DNA from: Beijerinckiaceae bacterium
GTDB lineage: Bacteria > Pseudomonadota > Alphaproteobacteria > Rhizobiales > Beijerinckiaceae
Assembly (NCBI GenBank): GCA_025458025.1
Contig: JALOTF010000022.1
Coordinates: 1 to 34,990, forward strand
Reading direction: 5' to 3'
DNA length: 34,990 nt
A program made the translations under genes and the position numbers. Of this stretch, positions 26,443-34,990 are shown piece after piece (position 1 is the first letter of the stretch; each line of letters starts with the position of its first letter). The notes under the pieces are model-generated. The model was not told where the DNA came from. It saw only the letters and a list, made by a program, of their open reading frames with translations, and did not search any database.

Positions 26443-27879
26443 TTACCCCCGCTTGCGACGGTTCTCGTAGGGGTTGTCGGTCGTGCGCAGGCTGAGCCGG
26501 ATCGGCGTGCCCGGCAGATCGAACGTTTCGCGGATGGAATTCACGAGATACCGGCGATAGGCCTCGGGCAGCGCATCGAGCTGGTTGCCGAACACCGCGA
26601 AATGCGGGGGCCGCGTCTTTACCTGCGTGGCGTAGCGTAGCTTGATGCGACGACCGGAAACAGCCGGTGGCGGGTGGTTCTGCGTTACGCCTTCCAGCCA
26701 CCGGTTGAGCTTTGCGGTGGAAATGCGGGCATTCCAAACTTTCCAGGCGGAAACCACACCTTCCATCAGCTTGTCGATGCCCTGCCCCGCAAGGCCTGAA
26801 AGCGGCACGATGGGGCAGCCCTTGATCTGCGGCAGCAGGCGCTGCGCTTCCTCACGCAGCGTCGAGAGCAGCGAGCCGCGCGCCTCGATGAGATCCCATT
26901 TGTTCAAGCCGATCACCACGGCGCGGCCCTCGCGCTCGATGAGATCGATGATCGTGAGATCCTGCTTTTCGAGCGCAATCGTGGCATCGAGCAGCACCAC
27001 AACGACTTCCGCGAATTTCGCGGCGCGGATGGCATCGCCTGCGGCGAGCTTTTCCACCTTGTCCTCGATGCGCGCGCGCTTGCGCAAACCGGCGGTGTCG
27101 AACACCTTCACCTTGCGCCCACGCCATTCCCAATCAAGGCCGATGGAATCGCGCGTTATGCCCGCTTCCGGTCCGACGAGCAGACGATCCTCGCCGAGCA
27201 TCGTGTTGATCAGCGTGGATTTTCCCGCATTGGGGCGGCCAATGATGGCGATGCGCAGGGGCTTGTTGGAGTTTTCGAGATCCTCGCCCGCCTCTTCGTC
27301 ATCGGCGTCGAAAACATCGATATCGGTCTCGGCCTCGTCGCTCTCCGGCTCGGGCGTGCGGGTTGCAGCTTCGCGCTCGGCCTTGGCGTCGAGCGCGCCG
27401 AGAATGGCCTCGTAGAGTTCGCCCATGCCCTCGCCATGCTCGGCGGAAATCGCGAGCGGATCGCCGAGGCCGAGGCTAAAGGCCTCGTAGGCGCCGGCCA
27501 TGCCCTGTTTCCCCTCGACCTTGTTGGCCGCGAGGATGACCGGCTTGCCCGAGCGGCGCACAAGTTCGGCGAAATGCCGGTCATCCGGCATCAGGCCGGC
27601 GCGGCCATCGATGAGGAAGAGCACACAATCGCTCTCGGCAATGCCGGCTTCCGTCTGCTGGCGCATGCGAGCAGAGAGGCTATCGGCGGCAGAATCCTCG
27701 AGGCCAGCCGTGTCGATCACGATGAAGCGCTCGGGCCCGATGCGCGCCTCGCCCATGCGGCGGTCGCGCGTTACGCCCGGCCGGTCATCGACCAGCGCGA
27801 GCTTCTTGCCCACGAGCCGGTTGAACAGCGTGGACTTGCCGACGTTGGGCCTCCCGACGAGGGCGATCTTGAGGGTCAT
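26443..27879 (-). CDS. der: Ribosome biogenesis GTPase Der (EngA)
   Basis: The 478-residue protein has two G domains in tandem and a C-terminal KH-like domain and acts in 50S subunit maturation. P-loops are GRPNVGKS (9-16) and GRPNAGKS (214-221), with DTAGL, NKVEG and NKWDL motifs. An acidic linker (about 171-204) separates the G domains, as usual. The start [11 protein letters not shown] at 27879 overlaps the stop of a 37-codon frame upstream that itself begins [11 protein letters not shown]. The usual upstream neighbour bamB is absent. Confidence 0.96.
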   Translation of the reverse strand: MTLKIALVGRPNVGKSTLFNRLVGKKLALVDDRPGVTRDRRMGEARIGPERFIVIDTAGLEDSAADSLSARMRQQTEAGIAESDCVLFLIDGRAGLMPDDRHFAELVRRSGKPVILAANKVEGKQGMAGAYEAFSLGLGDPLAISAEHGEGMGELYEAILGALDAKAEREAATRTPEPESDEAETDIDVFDADDEEAGEDLENSNKPLRIAIIGRPNAGKSTLINTMLGEDRLLVGPEAGITRDSIGLDWEWRGRKVKVFDTAGLRKRARIEDKVEKLAAGDAIRAAKFAEVVVVLLDATIALEKQDLTIIDLIEREGRAVVIGLNKWDLIEARGSLLSTLREEAQRLLPQIKGCPIVPLSGLAGQGIDKLMEGVVSAWKVWNARISTAKLNRWLEGVTQNHPPPAVSGRRIKLRYATQVKTRPPHFAVFGNQLDALPEAYRRYLVNSIRETFDLPGTPIRLSLRTTDNPYENRRKRG

Positions 27880-27890
27880 GGCCTGCCAAC
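27880..27890. repeat. 11-bp direct repeat, left copy
   Basis: GGCCTGCCAAC here is repeated exactly at 27958-27968. The two copies bracket the 67 bases that contain the palindrome, like a target-site duplication. One copy lies inside the der-like remnant (codons VGRP) and the other immediately before the der start. Confidence 0.7.
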
Positions 27891-27906
27891 GATTCTTTTC
27901 ATGGTC

Positions 27907-27950
27907 GCATGGGCTTCACGCGAACCGGAGCCCACTTCGCTTGCCCATGC
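27907..27950 (-). repeat. 44-bp palindromic repeat, copy 1 (der leader)
   Basis: Outer arms GCATGGGC/GCCCATGC enclose a core that includes GCGAAGTGG and CCGGTTCGCG. Aligned without gaps with the copy inside rsmB (33243-33286), 35 of 44 bases are the same. Three pairs in the stem differ in a compensatory way (GGG-CCC here, CTT-AAG there). The wider insert (27891-27957) is flanked by 11-bp direct repeats. I believe this is the common Hyphomicrobiales palindrome family, from memory. Confidence 0.8.
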
Positions 27951-27957
27951 TCTGCCG

Positions 27958-27968
27958 GGCCTGCCAAC
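27958..27968. repeat. 11-bp direct repeat, right copy
   Basis: This is the second exact copy of GGCCTGCCAAC, the partner of 27880-27890. See the left copy for interpretation. Confidence 0.7.
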
Positions 27969-27998
27969 CAGCGCAATCTTGAGTGTCATGGGATCAGC

Positions 27999-28664
27999 TT
28001 ACCGGATCGGGCCGGCGCGCACCACCGCGAGCAGCAATTCGGCGCGCTGGCGCAGGCCCTGCGGCGTTTCCGCGTCGAGGATGATCGCCTGCAGTGCATC
28101 GAGCGCCTTGGTGTTCTCCTTCGCCTTCCAGGCCGAGAGCGCCACGCCCTCGCGCGCGGAATGGCGGAAGATGCCCGTGGGGTTGATGAGCGGCTGAAGG
28201 CGCTTTTCGATCTCCGCGAGCGGTGCGGTATCGACCAGCAGAAGGCCTGCACGGAGCTTCGCAAGGTCACGCCATTCAGACGGCAGCGCCAAATCCGCCG
28301 CCATCGCATCAAACGCGGAGACCGCATTCGCGCGTGCCGCCTCATCCTTGGCGGTGCGTGCCATCTCCGAAGCGAGGCGGAAGCGCGCGAGCGCCGGATA
28401 GGTGCCGCTCTTGCCGGCGGAGAGCGCGGTCAGGCTCGCCTGCGCCCCGGGTTTGTCGCCATTGGCTTCGGCGATCGCGAGTTCGAATGCGCCGCCCGCA
28501 GCCGCACGATCCTTGAATTGCTGAGCCTGCCAGAACTGCCAGCCCGCGACACCCGCAACAAAAATCACGGCCGCCGCGATGAATTTCGGGCCATGCTTCT
28601 TCCAGAGTTCATTCGCCTTGTCGCGGCGGACTTCCTCATCCACCTCGCGAAAGATATCCGACAT
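27999..28664 (-). CDS. Tetratricopeptide-like membrane-anchored protein (YfgM type)
   Basis: The 221-residue protein starts MSDIFREVDEEVRRDKANEL, has one membrane helix (about 30-46, FIAAAVIFVAGVAGWQF) and a periplasmic alpha-helical TPR-like domain. YfgM-type proteins attach to the Sec translocon and periplasmic chaperones. In related genomes the order is this gene, then bamB, then der. Here bamB is absent and a der fragment follows after nine bases. An in-frame ATG at 28676 is a possible earlier start. Confidence 0.82.
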   Translation of the reverse strand: MSDIFREVDEEVRRDKANELWKKHGPKFIAAAVIFVAGVAGWQFWQAQQFKDRAAAGGAFELAIAEANGDKPGAQASLTALSAGKSGTYPALARFRLASEMARTAKDEAARANAVSAFDAMAADLALPSEWRDLAKLRAGLLLVDTAPLAEIEKRLQPLINPTGIFRHSAREGVALSAWKAKENTKALDALQAIILDAETPQGLRQRAELLLAVVRAGPIR

Positions 28665-28686
28665 CGGGCTTCCCAATTCTCAAGCG

Positions 28687-28709
28687 GGCCGCTGGAGCGC
28701 GGCCTTTTT
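28687..28709 (+). terminator. Terminator-like hairpin pointing along the plus strand
   Basis: GGCCGC-TGGAGC-GCGGCC followed by TTTTT lies between two minus-strand genes (nnrU and the TPR gene). The T-run is on the plus strand only, so it would stop transcription that runs antisense to the TPR gene and der. No plus-strand gene ends here. Confidence 0.55.
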
Positions 28710-28731
28710 CGTTTCGTGCGTCGCTTTAGCC

Positions 28732-29316
28732 TCAAACGCCGAAGATTCCTACCCCGATCAGCTTGCGGTGCAGCGCGAACATGAAGACCAGCGCGGCAGC
28801 CGTGCCAACGCCGATGGCAATCCAGTCGTTCCGCACCATGCCCGAGGGCGCCGGATAGGTCGCGGCCCCAGCACGCTTCAGCGCGATGCGGGCATAGACC
28901 GCCCAGGCGAGGAACGAGCCGAAGAGCAGGATGGAGCCAAGATCGCCATTCGCCAGCAGATGCCCCGTCGCCCAAAGCTTCACGGCCGCGAGCATCGGGT
29001 GCTTCGCCTTCGCCTTGATCAGGCCGGGCAGATACGTCGCGGCGAGCAAGATGAAGGCCGGAATGATCAGCAACACCGCGAGATGGGAGAGAAAGCGCGG
29101 CGGATCCCAAACCGGGATGTAGCCCGCCGCACGATAGACCCCGAAACCATGCGCGATCATCGCGACGCCCATCACCGCCACCAGCGAATAGAGCGAGCGA
29201 TACATATTCGGACCGAAGCGCTCGACCAGGGATTGCCGAAGGCCGGCCATCCGGGACACAAGATGCCCGCCGAGGAAGATCAGAAGGCCTATGATCAGCG
29301 CGCCCAAGGATGCCAT
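28732..29316 (-). CDS. NnrU family membrane protein
   Basis: The 194-residue protein has about five or six membrane helices and starts MASLGALIIGLLIFLGGHLV, matching the NnrU family. NnrU was named from a nitrite/nitric oxide reductase region, and relatives are found beside carotenoid and other genes. The biochemical role is not settled. No denitrification genes are nearby. The start 29316 is preferred to 29367, whose extension is hydrophilic. Confidence 0.85.
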   Translation of the reverse strand: MASLGALIIGLLIFLGGHLVSRMAGLRQSLVERFGPNMYRSLYSLVAVMGVAMIAHGFGVYRAAGYIPVWDPPRFLSHLAVLLIIPAFILLAATYLPGLIKAKAKHPMLAAVKLWATGHLLANGDLGSILLFGSFLAWAVYARIALKRAGAATYPAPSGMVRNDWIAIGVGTAAALVFMFALHRKLIGVGIFGV

Positions 29317-29416
29317 GTCGTTCCGTTCTCCTTTTGGTTCAAACCCGGCCGGAAGATGCGTTGCCATGCTTTTGCACGCAAGCCCGTCTGGCCCGTTTCA
29401 TGCTGGTAACTGGGGC

Positions 29417-30607
29417 ATGATCCGCGCCTGTTCCAGATTGGCTGTGCTCGCCGCTTCGATTTGCCTCGCCGCGACACAACCCGGCGCTCAGCCGCGTGGT
29501 GATCGTCAGCTTGTGGTTACGACCGTCGGGCCGGTCGAGGTACTTTACGATGCACAGCGGCAGGGCTGCGACGTCAACGACATCCCTGATGCACCGCTGC
29601 GCGCCTATCGCACGGCAGAAGGCACAATCGCGGCTTTCGCCCTCCATTATGACAATCGCCGGCTCGTGGGGCCGGATTTCAGCGCGCTGAAGCTTGAATG
29701 CGATGTGGTGTTCCGGGGAACGGGCAACGGTGATCCCGCCCGCTACGATGATCGGGCCTGGATCGCCGCGACCTACACCGAGGATGGCAAAAACGTCTTC
29801 GGCCTCGTGCATCACGAATTTCAGGCGCATGCCCATGCCGGTCGCTGCACGTCCCGCGATTATATGGCCTGCTGGTGGAACAGCGTTTTTGCGATTCTCT
29901 CGCAGGATGGCGGCAAGAGCTTTGCCCGTGTGCCCTCCCCCGTGATGGCTGCGAGCCCGGAAAAATCCGAAATCGGCCAGGGCCGGCATCGCGGCTTTTT
30001 CAATCCGTCGAACATCGTGAAGACCAACTGGGGCTACCAGAGCTTCATCGCCACCACCGGTTGGGCGGGGCAACCCAGCGGCGTGTGCCTGTTTCAGGCG
30101 AAATCGCTCGCGGGGGGCGCGGATTGGCGCGCGTTTTCAGGGCGCGGTTTCCATGCCCGCTTCCCCGATCCTTATTCCGAGCCTATGCGTGGCGAAACAT
30201 GCCAGCCCATCGCGCCCTTCCCCGCTCCGGTAGGGTCGGTGACGCTGCACGAACCCTCCGGCCTGTGGCTCGCGGTGTTTCAGGCGGCGCAGGGCATGCC
30301 CGATGGCATGGGCGGCAGTTACCCGGTCTCCGGTCTCTATTCCGCCAGCGCACGGGATCTCACCCGCTGGAGCGCGCCCCGGCTGATCCTCGAAACGAAG
30401 ACGCTTTACGACAACCCCTGCGGCGAATCGGCTGTCCGCTCCTATCCCTCGCTGGTGGACCCCGCCTCGAAGAGCCGGAATTTCGAGACAACCGGCGATG
30501 TCGCGCTGCTGACCTATTCGGAAACGCCGGTGCAGGGTTGCAATCTGCGCCACGAGCGGCGGCTGGTGGCACGCAAGGTGCGGATTTCCAGCTTTTTTTC
30601 GCAATAG
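29417..30607 (+). CDS. Secreted protein, possibly sialidase/GH43-like propeller
   Basis: The 396-residue protein has a signal peptide (MIRACSRLAVLAASICLAA, cleavage near PGAQ) and a mature domain with about ten cysteines. Segments such as FAILSQDGGKSFARVPSP, ATYTEDGKNVFGLVHHEFQ and GLYSASARDLTRWSAPRLI recall the repeated blades of sialidase or GH43-type beta-propellers. No catalytic set can be assigned, so enzyme activity is only a possibility. It is divergent from nnrU with a 100-base shared gap. The start MIRAC at 29417 gives a clean signal peptide. Confidence 0.7.
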   Translation: MIRACSRLAVLAASICLAATQPGAQPRGDRQLVVTTVGPVEVLYDAQRQGCDVNDIPDAPLRAYRTAEGTIAAFALHYDNRRLVGPDFSALKLECDVVFRGTGNGDPARYDDRAWIAATYTEDGKNVFGLVHHEFQAHAHAGRCTSRDYMACWWNSVFAILSQDGGKSFARVPSPVMAASPEKSEIGQGRHRGFFNPSNIVKTNWGYQSFIATTGWAGQPSGVCLFQAKSLAGGADWRAFSGRGFHARFPDPYSEPMRGETCQPIAPFPAPVGSVTLHEPSGLWLAVFQAAQGMPDGMGGSYPVSGLYSASARDLTRWSAPRLILETKTLYDNPCGESAVRSYPSLVDPASKSRNFETTGDVALLTYSETPVQGCNLRHERRLVARKVRISSFFSQ

Positions 30608-30638
30608 GCGCTTTCCCTTTTGCCCGGCTTGGGTGTAG

Positions 30639-32249
<1,611 letters not shown>

Positions 32250-32251
32250 GG

Positions 32252-32599
32252 ATGCGGGCGGCTCTCGCCATCGCTCTTCTGTTCGCCGGGAGCCTTCCCG
32301 GCGGAGCGCAAACGCCTACCTTGCCCGAGAACAATCCGAAGGAGCAGGCAGCTTTTCAGGCGAAGAAGTGCCAGCGTTATCGCGAGGCGTGGACTTACGT
32401 CGTCAAGCGACGCGGTACGGCCGGGCTCAGCCCGGAATTTCTCGAACGGCATGAAGCCTTCTTCGCGAATGGCTGTGTCACCTCCACGAAGGTCTGCCCG
32501 CGCCTGAAGGCCGAATTCGATATGGCCAATGCACTGGTGGCATTGGGCATGAATGCCGGTATGGCCAGCACGTTCTTCCCGTTTTCCTGTTCGCCATAA
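32252..32599 (+). CDS. Small secreted protein of unknown function
   Basis: The 115-residue product has a signal peptide (MRAALAIALLFAGSLPGGAQ) and a helical mature domain with four cysteines (KKCQRY, NGCVTS, KVCPRL, SCSP) that could form two disulfides. I do not recognise a function. ATG 32252 starts three bases after the guaB stop; a GTG at 32246 overlapping that stop would add two residues. It is probably cotranscribed with guaB. A strong hairpin follows the stop. Confidence 0.7.
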   Translation: MRAALAIALLFAGSLPGGAQTPTLPENNPKEQAAFQAKKCQRYREAWTYVVKRRGTAGLSPEFLERHEAFFANGCVTSTKVCPRLKAEFDMANALVALGMNAGMASTFFPFSCSP

Positions 32600-32626
32600 A
32601 AAAAGCCCGCCGAAACGGCGGGCTTT
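32598..32626 (-). terminator. Bidirectional intrinsic terminator
   Basis: An 11-pair stem AAAGCCCGCCG / CGGCGGGCTTT (32602-32612 with 32616-32626) has a three-base loop. On the minus strand it ends in at least seven T, strong for the lipoprotein gene at 32651-32809. On the plus strand the T-run is only three bases, giving weaker termination for the guaB transcript. Confidence 0.85.
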
Positions 32627-32650
32627 CGCATTCAGAAGGTTCGGAACCGC

Positions 32651-32809
32651 TTAGCGGCAGCCGCGCTTCGTGCCGCACTCAAGCTGCGTCTTGGCATCGA
32701 GACCACGCGCCGGCGGGGTGAGGTCGGTCTGCTGGGCCTGCGAGGACGCGCAGGCCGCGACCGAGATGAGCATGGCGGCGGCGAGCACGCCGTTGATGAT
32801 CTTCTTCAT
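32651..32809 (-). CDS. Small lipoprotein (52 aa)
   Basis: The product MKKIINGVLAAAMLISVAAC has a lipoprotein signal with the lipobox VAAC at residues 17-20, and a 32-residue mature peptide containing two more cysteines (LECGTKRGCR). ATG 32809 has an AGGAG binding site eight bases upstream. The longer frame to 33127 is rejected because it would place the signal peptide in the middle. The function is unknown. It is divergent from rsmB and faces the guaB group with a shared terminator. Confidence 0.72.
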   Translation of the reverse strand: MKKIINGVLAAAMLISVAACASSQAQQTDLTPPARGLDAKTQLECGTKRGCR

Positions 32810-33029
32810 GGGGATACTCCTGATGAACCAAATGGATCTGCGGTCGGACAGGCTCCCGGAGAGCCGGCGCGACCACAGAACCGGGCTGGTGTCGCCTTCC
32901 GCCCCAATCGTGGCAGAAAAGCGGCACATGCATTGGTTTTGAACGGAAATGGTCACGAAAGGGTAACCAACCGTTTCTCGCGCCCGATTGGCTTGACTTG
33001 TCCCGGCCTTCACGCCAAGCGATCCGCCA

Positions 33030-34397
33030 ATGACCCCCTCTGCACGCCTTTCCGCCGCCATTGCGCTTCTCGATGAAATCCTCGACCGCAAGCGGCCGCT
33101 CGGGCCTGCTCTCGCGGATTGGGGCAAGGCGAACCGCTATGCCGGTTCGGGCGATCGCAATGCCATCGGTAATCTGGTGCATGATACGCTGCGCGTCAAA
33201 GCTTCCGCCCAGTGGATCATGGGGTTGAGGGGGGATACAGAAGCATCTTCAAGCGAAGTGGACCCCGGTTCGCGTAAAGAAGATGCGTCAAAAAAAGAAT
33301 CCGGACGAGCAGCTCTGCTCGGCATGCTGCGCCTGTTGCGCGGCATGGAGGTGGAGGCCATTGCCGCGCTCTTCACCGGCGAGCGTTTCGCCCCTGCGCC
33401 ACTGACAGAGGCCGAACGCCTGAGCCTGCAGGCGGCTGATCTCTCCGATGCTCCGGCGCATATCCGCGGCAACTACCCGGAATGGCTGGATGAGGAACTT
33501 GCGAAAAGCTTCGGCGAGACCCGCGTGGCCGAGGCTTCCGCCCTCGCCTCGCGCGCGCCGGTCGATGCGCGCGTCAACGCGCTGAAGCTCATCCGCCTCA
33601 AGGCGATGGAGGCTTTGGGCCATCTCGAGCCTGAGGTCACGTCGCTCTCGCCCTATGGCCTGCGCTTCAAACCCAATGCCGAGGGCCGCGCGCCCTACAT
33701 TCAGGCGGAGCCCGCCTTCATCAAGGGCGCGGTGGAAATCCAGGATGAGGGCTCGCAACTGGCCTCCCTGCTCGCGGGCGCGAAGCCGGGCATGCAGGTG
33801 CTCGATTTCTGCGCGGGTGGTGGGGGCAAGACGCTCGCCATGGCCGTGGAGATGAACAACAAGGGCCAGATCTTCGCGACCGACAACGATGCGCGTCGCC
33901 TCGCCCCGATCCATGAACGCATCACGCGCGCCGGGGTGCGGAACGTGCAGGTGCGTACGCCGAAGGGCAAGGAGCCGGCGAAGCTCAACGATCTCGTGGG
34001 CAAATGCGATCTCGTGCTGGTGGATGCGCCCTGCACCGGCGCGGGCACCTGGCGTCGTCACCCCGATGCGAAATGGCGCCTTCGGCCCAACGCGCTTGAG
34101 ATGCGCTGCGAGGAGCAACGCACGGTGCTCGCCGAGGCGAAACGCTACGTGAAGCCCGGTGGGCGGCTCGTCTACATCACCTGCTCGCTCCTCGATGCCG
34201 AGAATGGCGCGCAGGTGAAGGCATTCCTCGCGGCAAACCCGGATTTCTCGGTGGTTGACCCCGCTGCGAATGCCAAAGCTGCTGGCCTTGAGGGCATCGG
34301 CCAGCATCGCGATGCCTCCGGCCTGGGCCTGCTGCTCTCGCCGCATCGCACCGATACCGACGGCTTCTTCATTTCCGTTTTTACACGCTCCACCTGA
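33030..34397 (+). CDS. rsmB: 16S rRNA cytosine methyltransferase, RsmB/NOP family
   Basis: The 455-residue SAM enzyme has an N-terminal NusB-like domain and a methyltransferase domain with [12 protein letters not shown] (258-269), the catalytic PCTG (Cys336) and TCS (Cys386). This is the usual two-cysteine arrangement of m5C methyltransferases. Residues about 68-92 ([16 protein letters not shown] and on) are a low-complexity insert that corresponds to a palindromic repeat element in frame at 33243-33286. The insert lies in the N-terminal domain and does not disturb catalytic motifs. guaA follows after 17 bases. Confidence 0.92.
   Translation: MTPSARLSAAIALLDEILDRKRPLGPALADWGKANRYAGSGDRNAIGNLVHDTLRVKASAQWIMGLRGDTEASSSEVDPGSRKEDASKKESGRAALLGMLRLLRGMEVEAIAALFTGERFAPAPLTEAERLSLQAADLSDAPAHIRGNYPEWLDEELAKSFGETRVAEASALASRAPVDARVNALKLIRLKAMEALGHLEPEVTSLSPYGLRFKPNAEGRAPYIQAEPAFIKGAVEIQDEGSQLASLLAGAKPGMQVLDFCAGGGGKTLAMAVEMNNKGQIFATDNDARRLAPIHERITRAGVRNVQVRTPKGKEPAKLNDLVGKCDLVLVDAPCTGAGTWRRHPDAKWRLRPNALEMRCEEQRTVLAEAKRYVKPGGRLVYITCSLLDAENGAQVKAFLAANPDFSVVDPAANAKAAGLEGIGQHRDASGLGLLLSPHRTDTDGFFISVFTRST
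33243..33286 (+). repeat. 44-bp palindromic repeat, copy 2 (inside rsmB)
   Basis: Arms GCATCTTC (33243-33250) and GAAGATGC (33279-33286) enclose the inner pair GCGAA/TTCGC. It encodes residues 72-86 of RsmB. It aligns without gaps to the copy in the der leader, in the same orientation relative to transcription and in the same reading frame, so both give a peptide of the form SEV-x2-GSR. AAAAGAATC a few bases downstream is also shared, so the full unit is probably near 60 bp. Confidence 0.8.
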
Positions 34398-34414
34398 TTG
34401 CCGAAAGGCTGGCC

Positions 34415-34990
34415 ATGACCATTCCGAACCACGACACCGTTCTCATCATCGATTTCGGCTCTCAGGTGACGCAGTTGATCGCCCGGCGCGTGCGCGAAAC
34501 CGGCGTCTATTGCGAAATTCACCCCTACCAGAAGGCCGACGAGGCCTTCCTGAAGCTTCGCCCCAAGGCGATCATCCTCTCCGGTGGCCCGGATTCGGTG
34601 ACGCGTGAAGGCAGCCCCCGCGCGCCGGAAGCGGTGTTCCAGTCCGGCCTGCCGATCATGGCGATCTGCTACGGCCAGCAGACCACCGCCGTACCACCGC
34701 CGTACAGCTTGGCGGCGTGGTGGAAGGCGGGCACGCGGCAGAGTTCGGCCGCGCGGATATCGAGATCAAGGAAGCCTCCGCGCTTTTCGACAAGCTCTGG
34801 GAAGTGGGCCAGCGCTATCCGGTCTGGATGAGCCACGGCGACCGGGTGACCAAGCTGCCCGAGGGCTTCACCGTGAAGGCCACGAGCGAGAACGCGCCCT
34901 TCGCCATCGCCACGGATGAGAAGCGCCGCATCTACACCACTATGTTCCACCCCGAGGTGGTGCACACGCCCGATGGCGGAAAGCTGATCG
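34415..34990 (+). pseudogene. guaA: GMP synthase, frameshifted by an 11-bp duplication and cut by the window edge
   Basis: The 5' part encodes the class I glutamine amidotransferase domain of GMP synthase, which converts XMP to GMP. It starts [20 protein letters not shown] and includes the nucleophile Cys85 in MAICYGQQ. After residue 93 the frame is lost because ACCACCGCCGT is present twice in tandem (34682-34692 and 34693-34703), and the frame stops at 34831. Removing one copy restores [15 protein letters not shown] through [15 protein letters not shown] to the window edge, including the His-x-Glu of the triad. The gene is normally needed for guanine nucleotides, so a sequence error or a reversible mutation should be considered. 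Confidence 0.85.
34682..34703 (+). repeat. Tandem 11-bp duplication inside guaA
   Basis: Two exact adjacent copies of ACCACCGCCGT. The inferred original reads Q-T-T-A-V-Q-L-G across this point, matching the expected glutaminase sequence. The extra 11 bases shift the frame. Confidence 0.9.

Larger units (their letters stand above)
27876..27989 (-). pseudogene. Remnant copy of the der 5' end fused to a palindromic element (37-codon frame)
   Basis: Nine bases after the TPR gene stop, a frame starts [11 protein letters not shown], identical to the first 11 residues of der. Over those 33 bases the two copies differ at six sites and all six are third codon positions. The frame then runs through a palindromic element and stops at TGA overlapping the der ATG by four bases. 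It may be the left end of an older der allele, or a short leader ORF coupled to der. The encoded 37 residues have no recognisable function. Confidence 0.7.

Noticed and set aside
32851-32865. GGCTC-CCGGA-GAGCC hairpin upstream of the lipoprotein gene
   Set aside because: A five-pair stem is easily found by chance in GC-rich DNA, and it lies neither over a binding site nor next to a T-run.

Overview
The window is a GC-rich chromosomal segment from an alphaproteobacterium, most likely of the order Hyphomicrobiales (Rhizobiales). The evidence is gene order: lptF-lptG-lptD-surA-rsmA facing fabD-fabG-acpP-fabF-mltG-gmk, then rpsF-rpsR-DUF2232-rplI-dnaB-alr-radA-cvpA-purF, then der and guaB-rsmB-guaA. 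A 44-bp palindromic repeat of a type I associate with Hyphomicrobiales is also present. Almost everything is housekeeping. I saw no phage, plasmid, insertion sequence, CRISPR, toxin-antitoxin or defence locus, and no tRNA or rRNA gene.

Layout. Bases 1-2654 hold the last codons of an upstream gene, a LysE/RhtB exporter, and a minus-strand pair pepA-holC. Bases 2883-9551 are a tightly packed plus-strand envelope operon for LPS transport (lptF, lptG, lptD), a periplasmic chaperone (surA) and rRNA dimethylation (rsmA). Bases 9539-15049 are a minus-strand operon for fatty acid synthesis ending in mltG and gmk. Bases 15178-15490 hold a small secreted-protein gene broken by two frameshifts. From 15712 to 25952 plus-strand genes cover ribosomal proteins S6, S18 and L9, replication (dnaB), D-alanine supply (alr), recombination (radA) and purine synthesis (purF). 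Two unknown minus-strand small ORFs lie between alr and radA. Bases 26041-29316 hold a cysteine-rich secreted protein and the minus-strand group nnrU-TPR-der. Bases 29417-34990 hold a secreted propeller-like protein, guaB, a small secreted protein, a small lipoprotein, rsmB, and the 5' part of guaA.

Unusual points. (1) Three genes usual at these junctions are absent: pdxA (surA/rsmA), yicC (mltG/gmk) and bamB (TPR/der). (2) The TPR/der junction is a scar. It has a second copy of the first 11 der codons, differing only at third positions over those codons, then a palindromic element flanked by 11-bp direct repeats. (3) A second copy of that 44-bp palindrome lies in frame inside rsmB, and the two copies show compensatory stem changes. 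(4) guaA carries an 11-bp tandem duplication that breaks the frame just after its catalytic cysteine. (5) The rpsF leader can fold into a compact three-way junction. (6) A 29-bp near-perfect dyad lies over the ribosome binding site of one of the small ORFs.

I do not see a large new multi-gene system. The best leads are the palindromic element and its scar, the structured RNA leaders, and the guaA duplication, which may be a real mutation or a sequence error.
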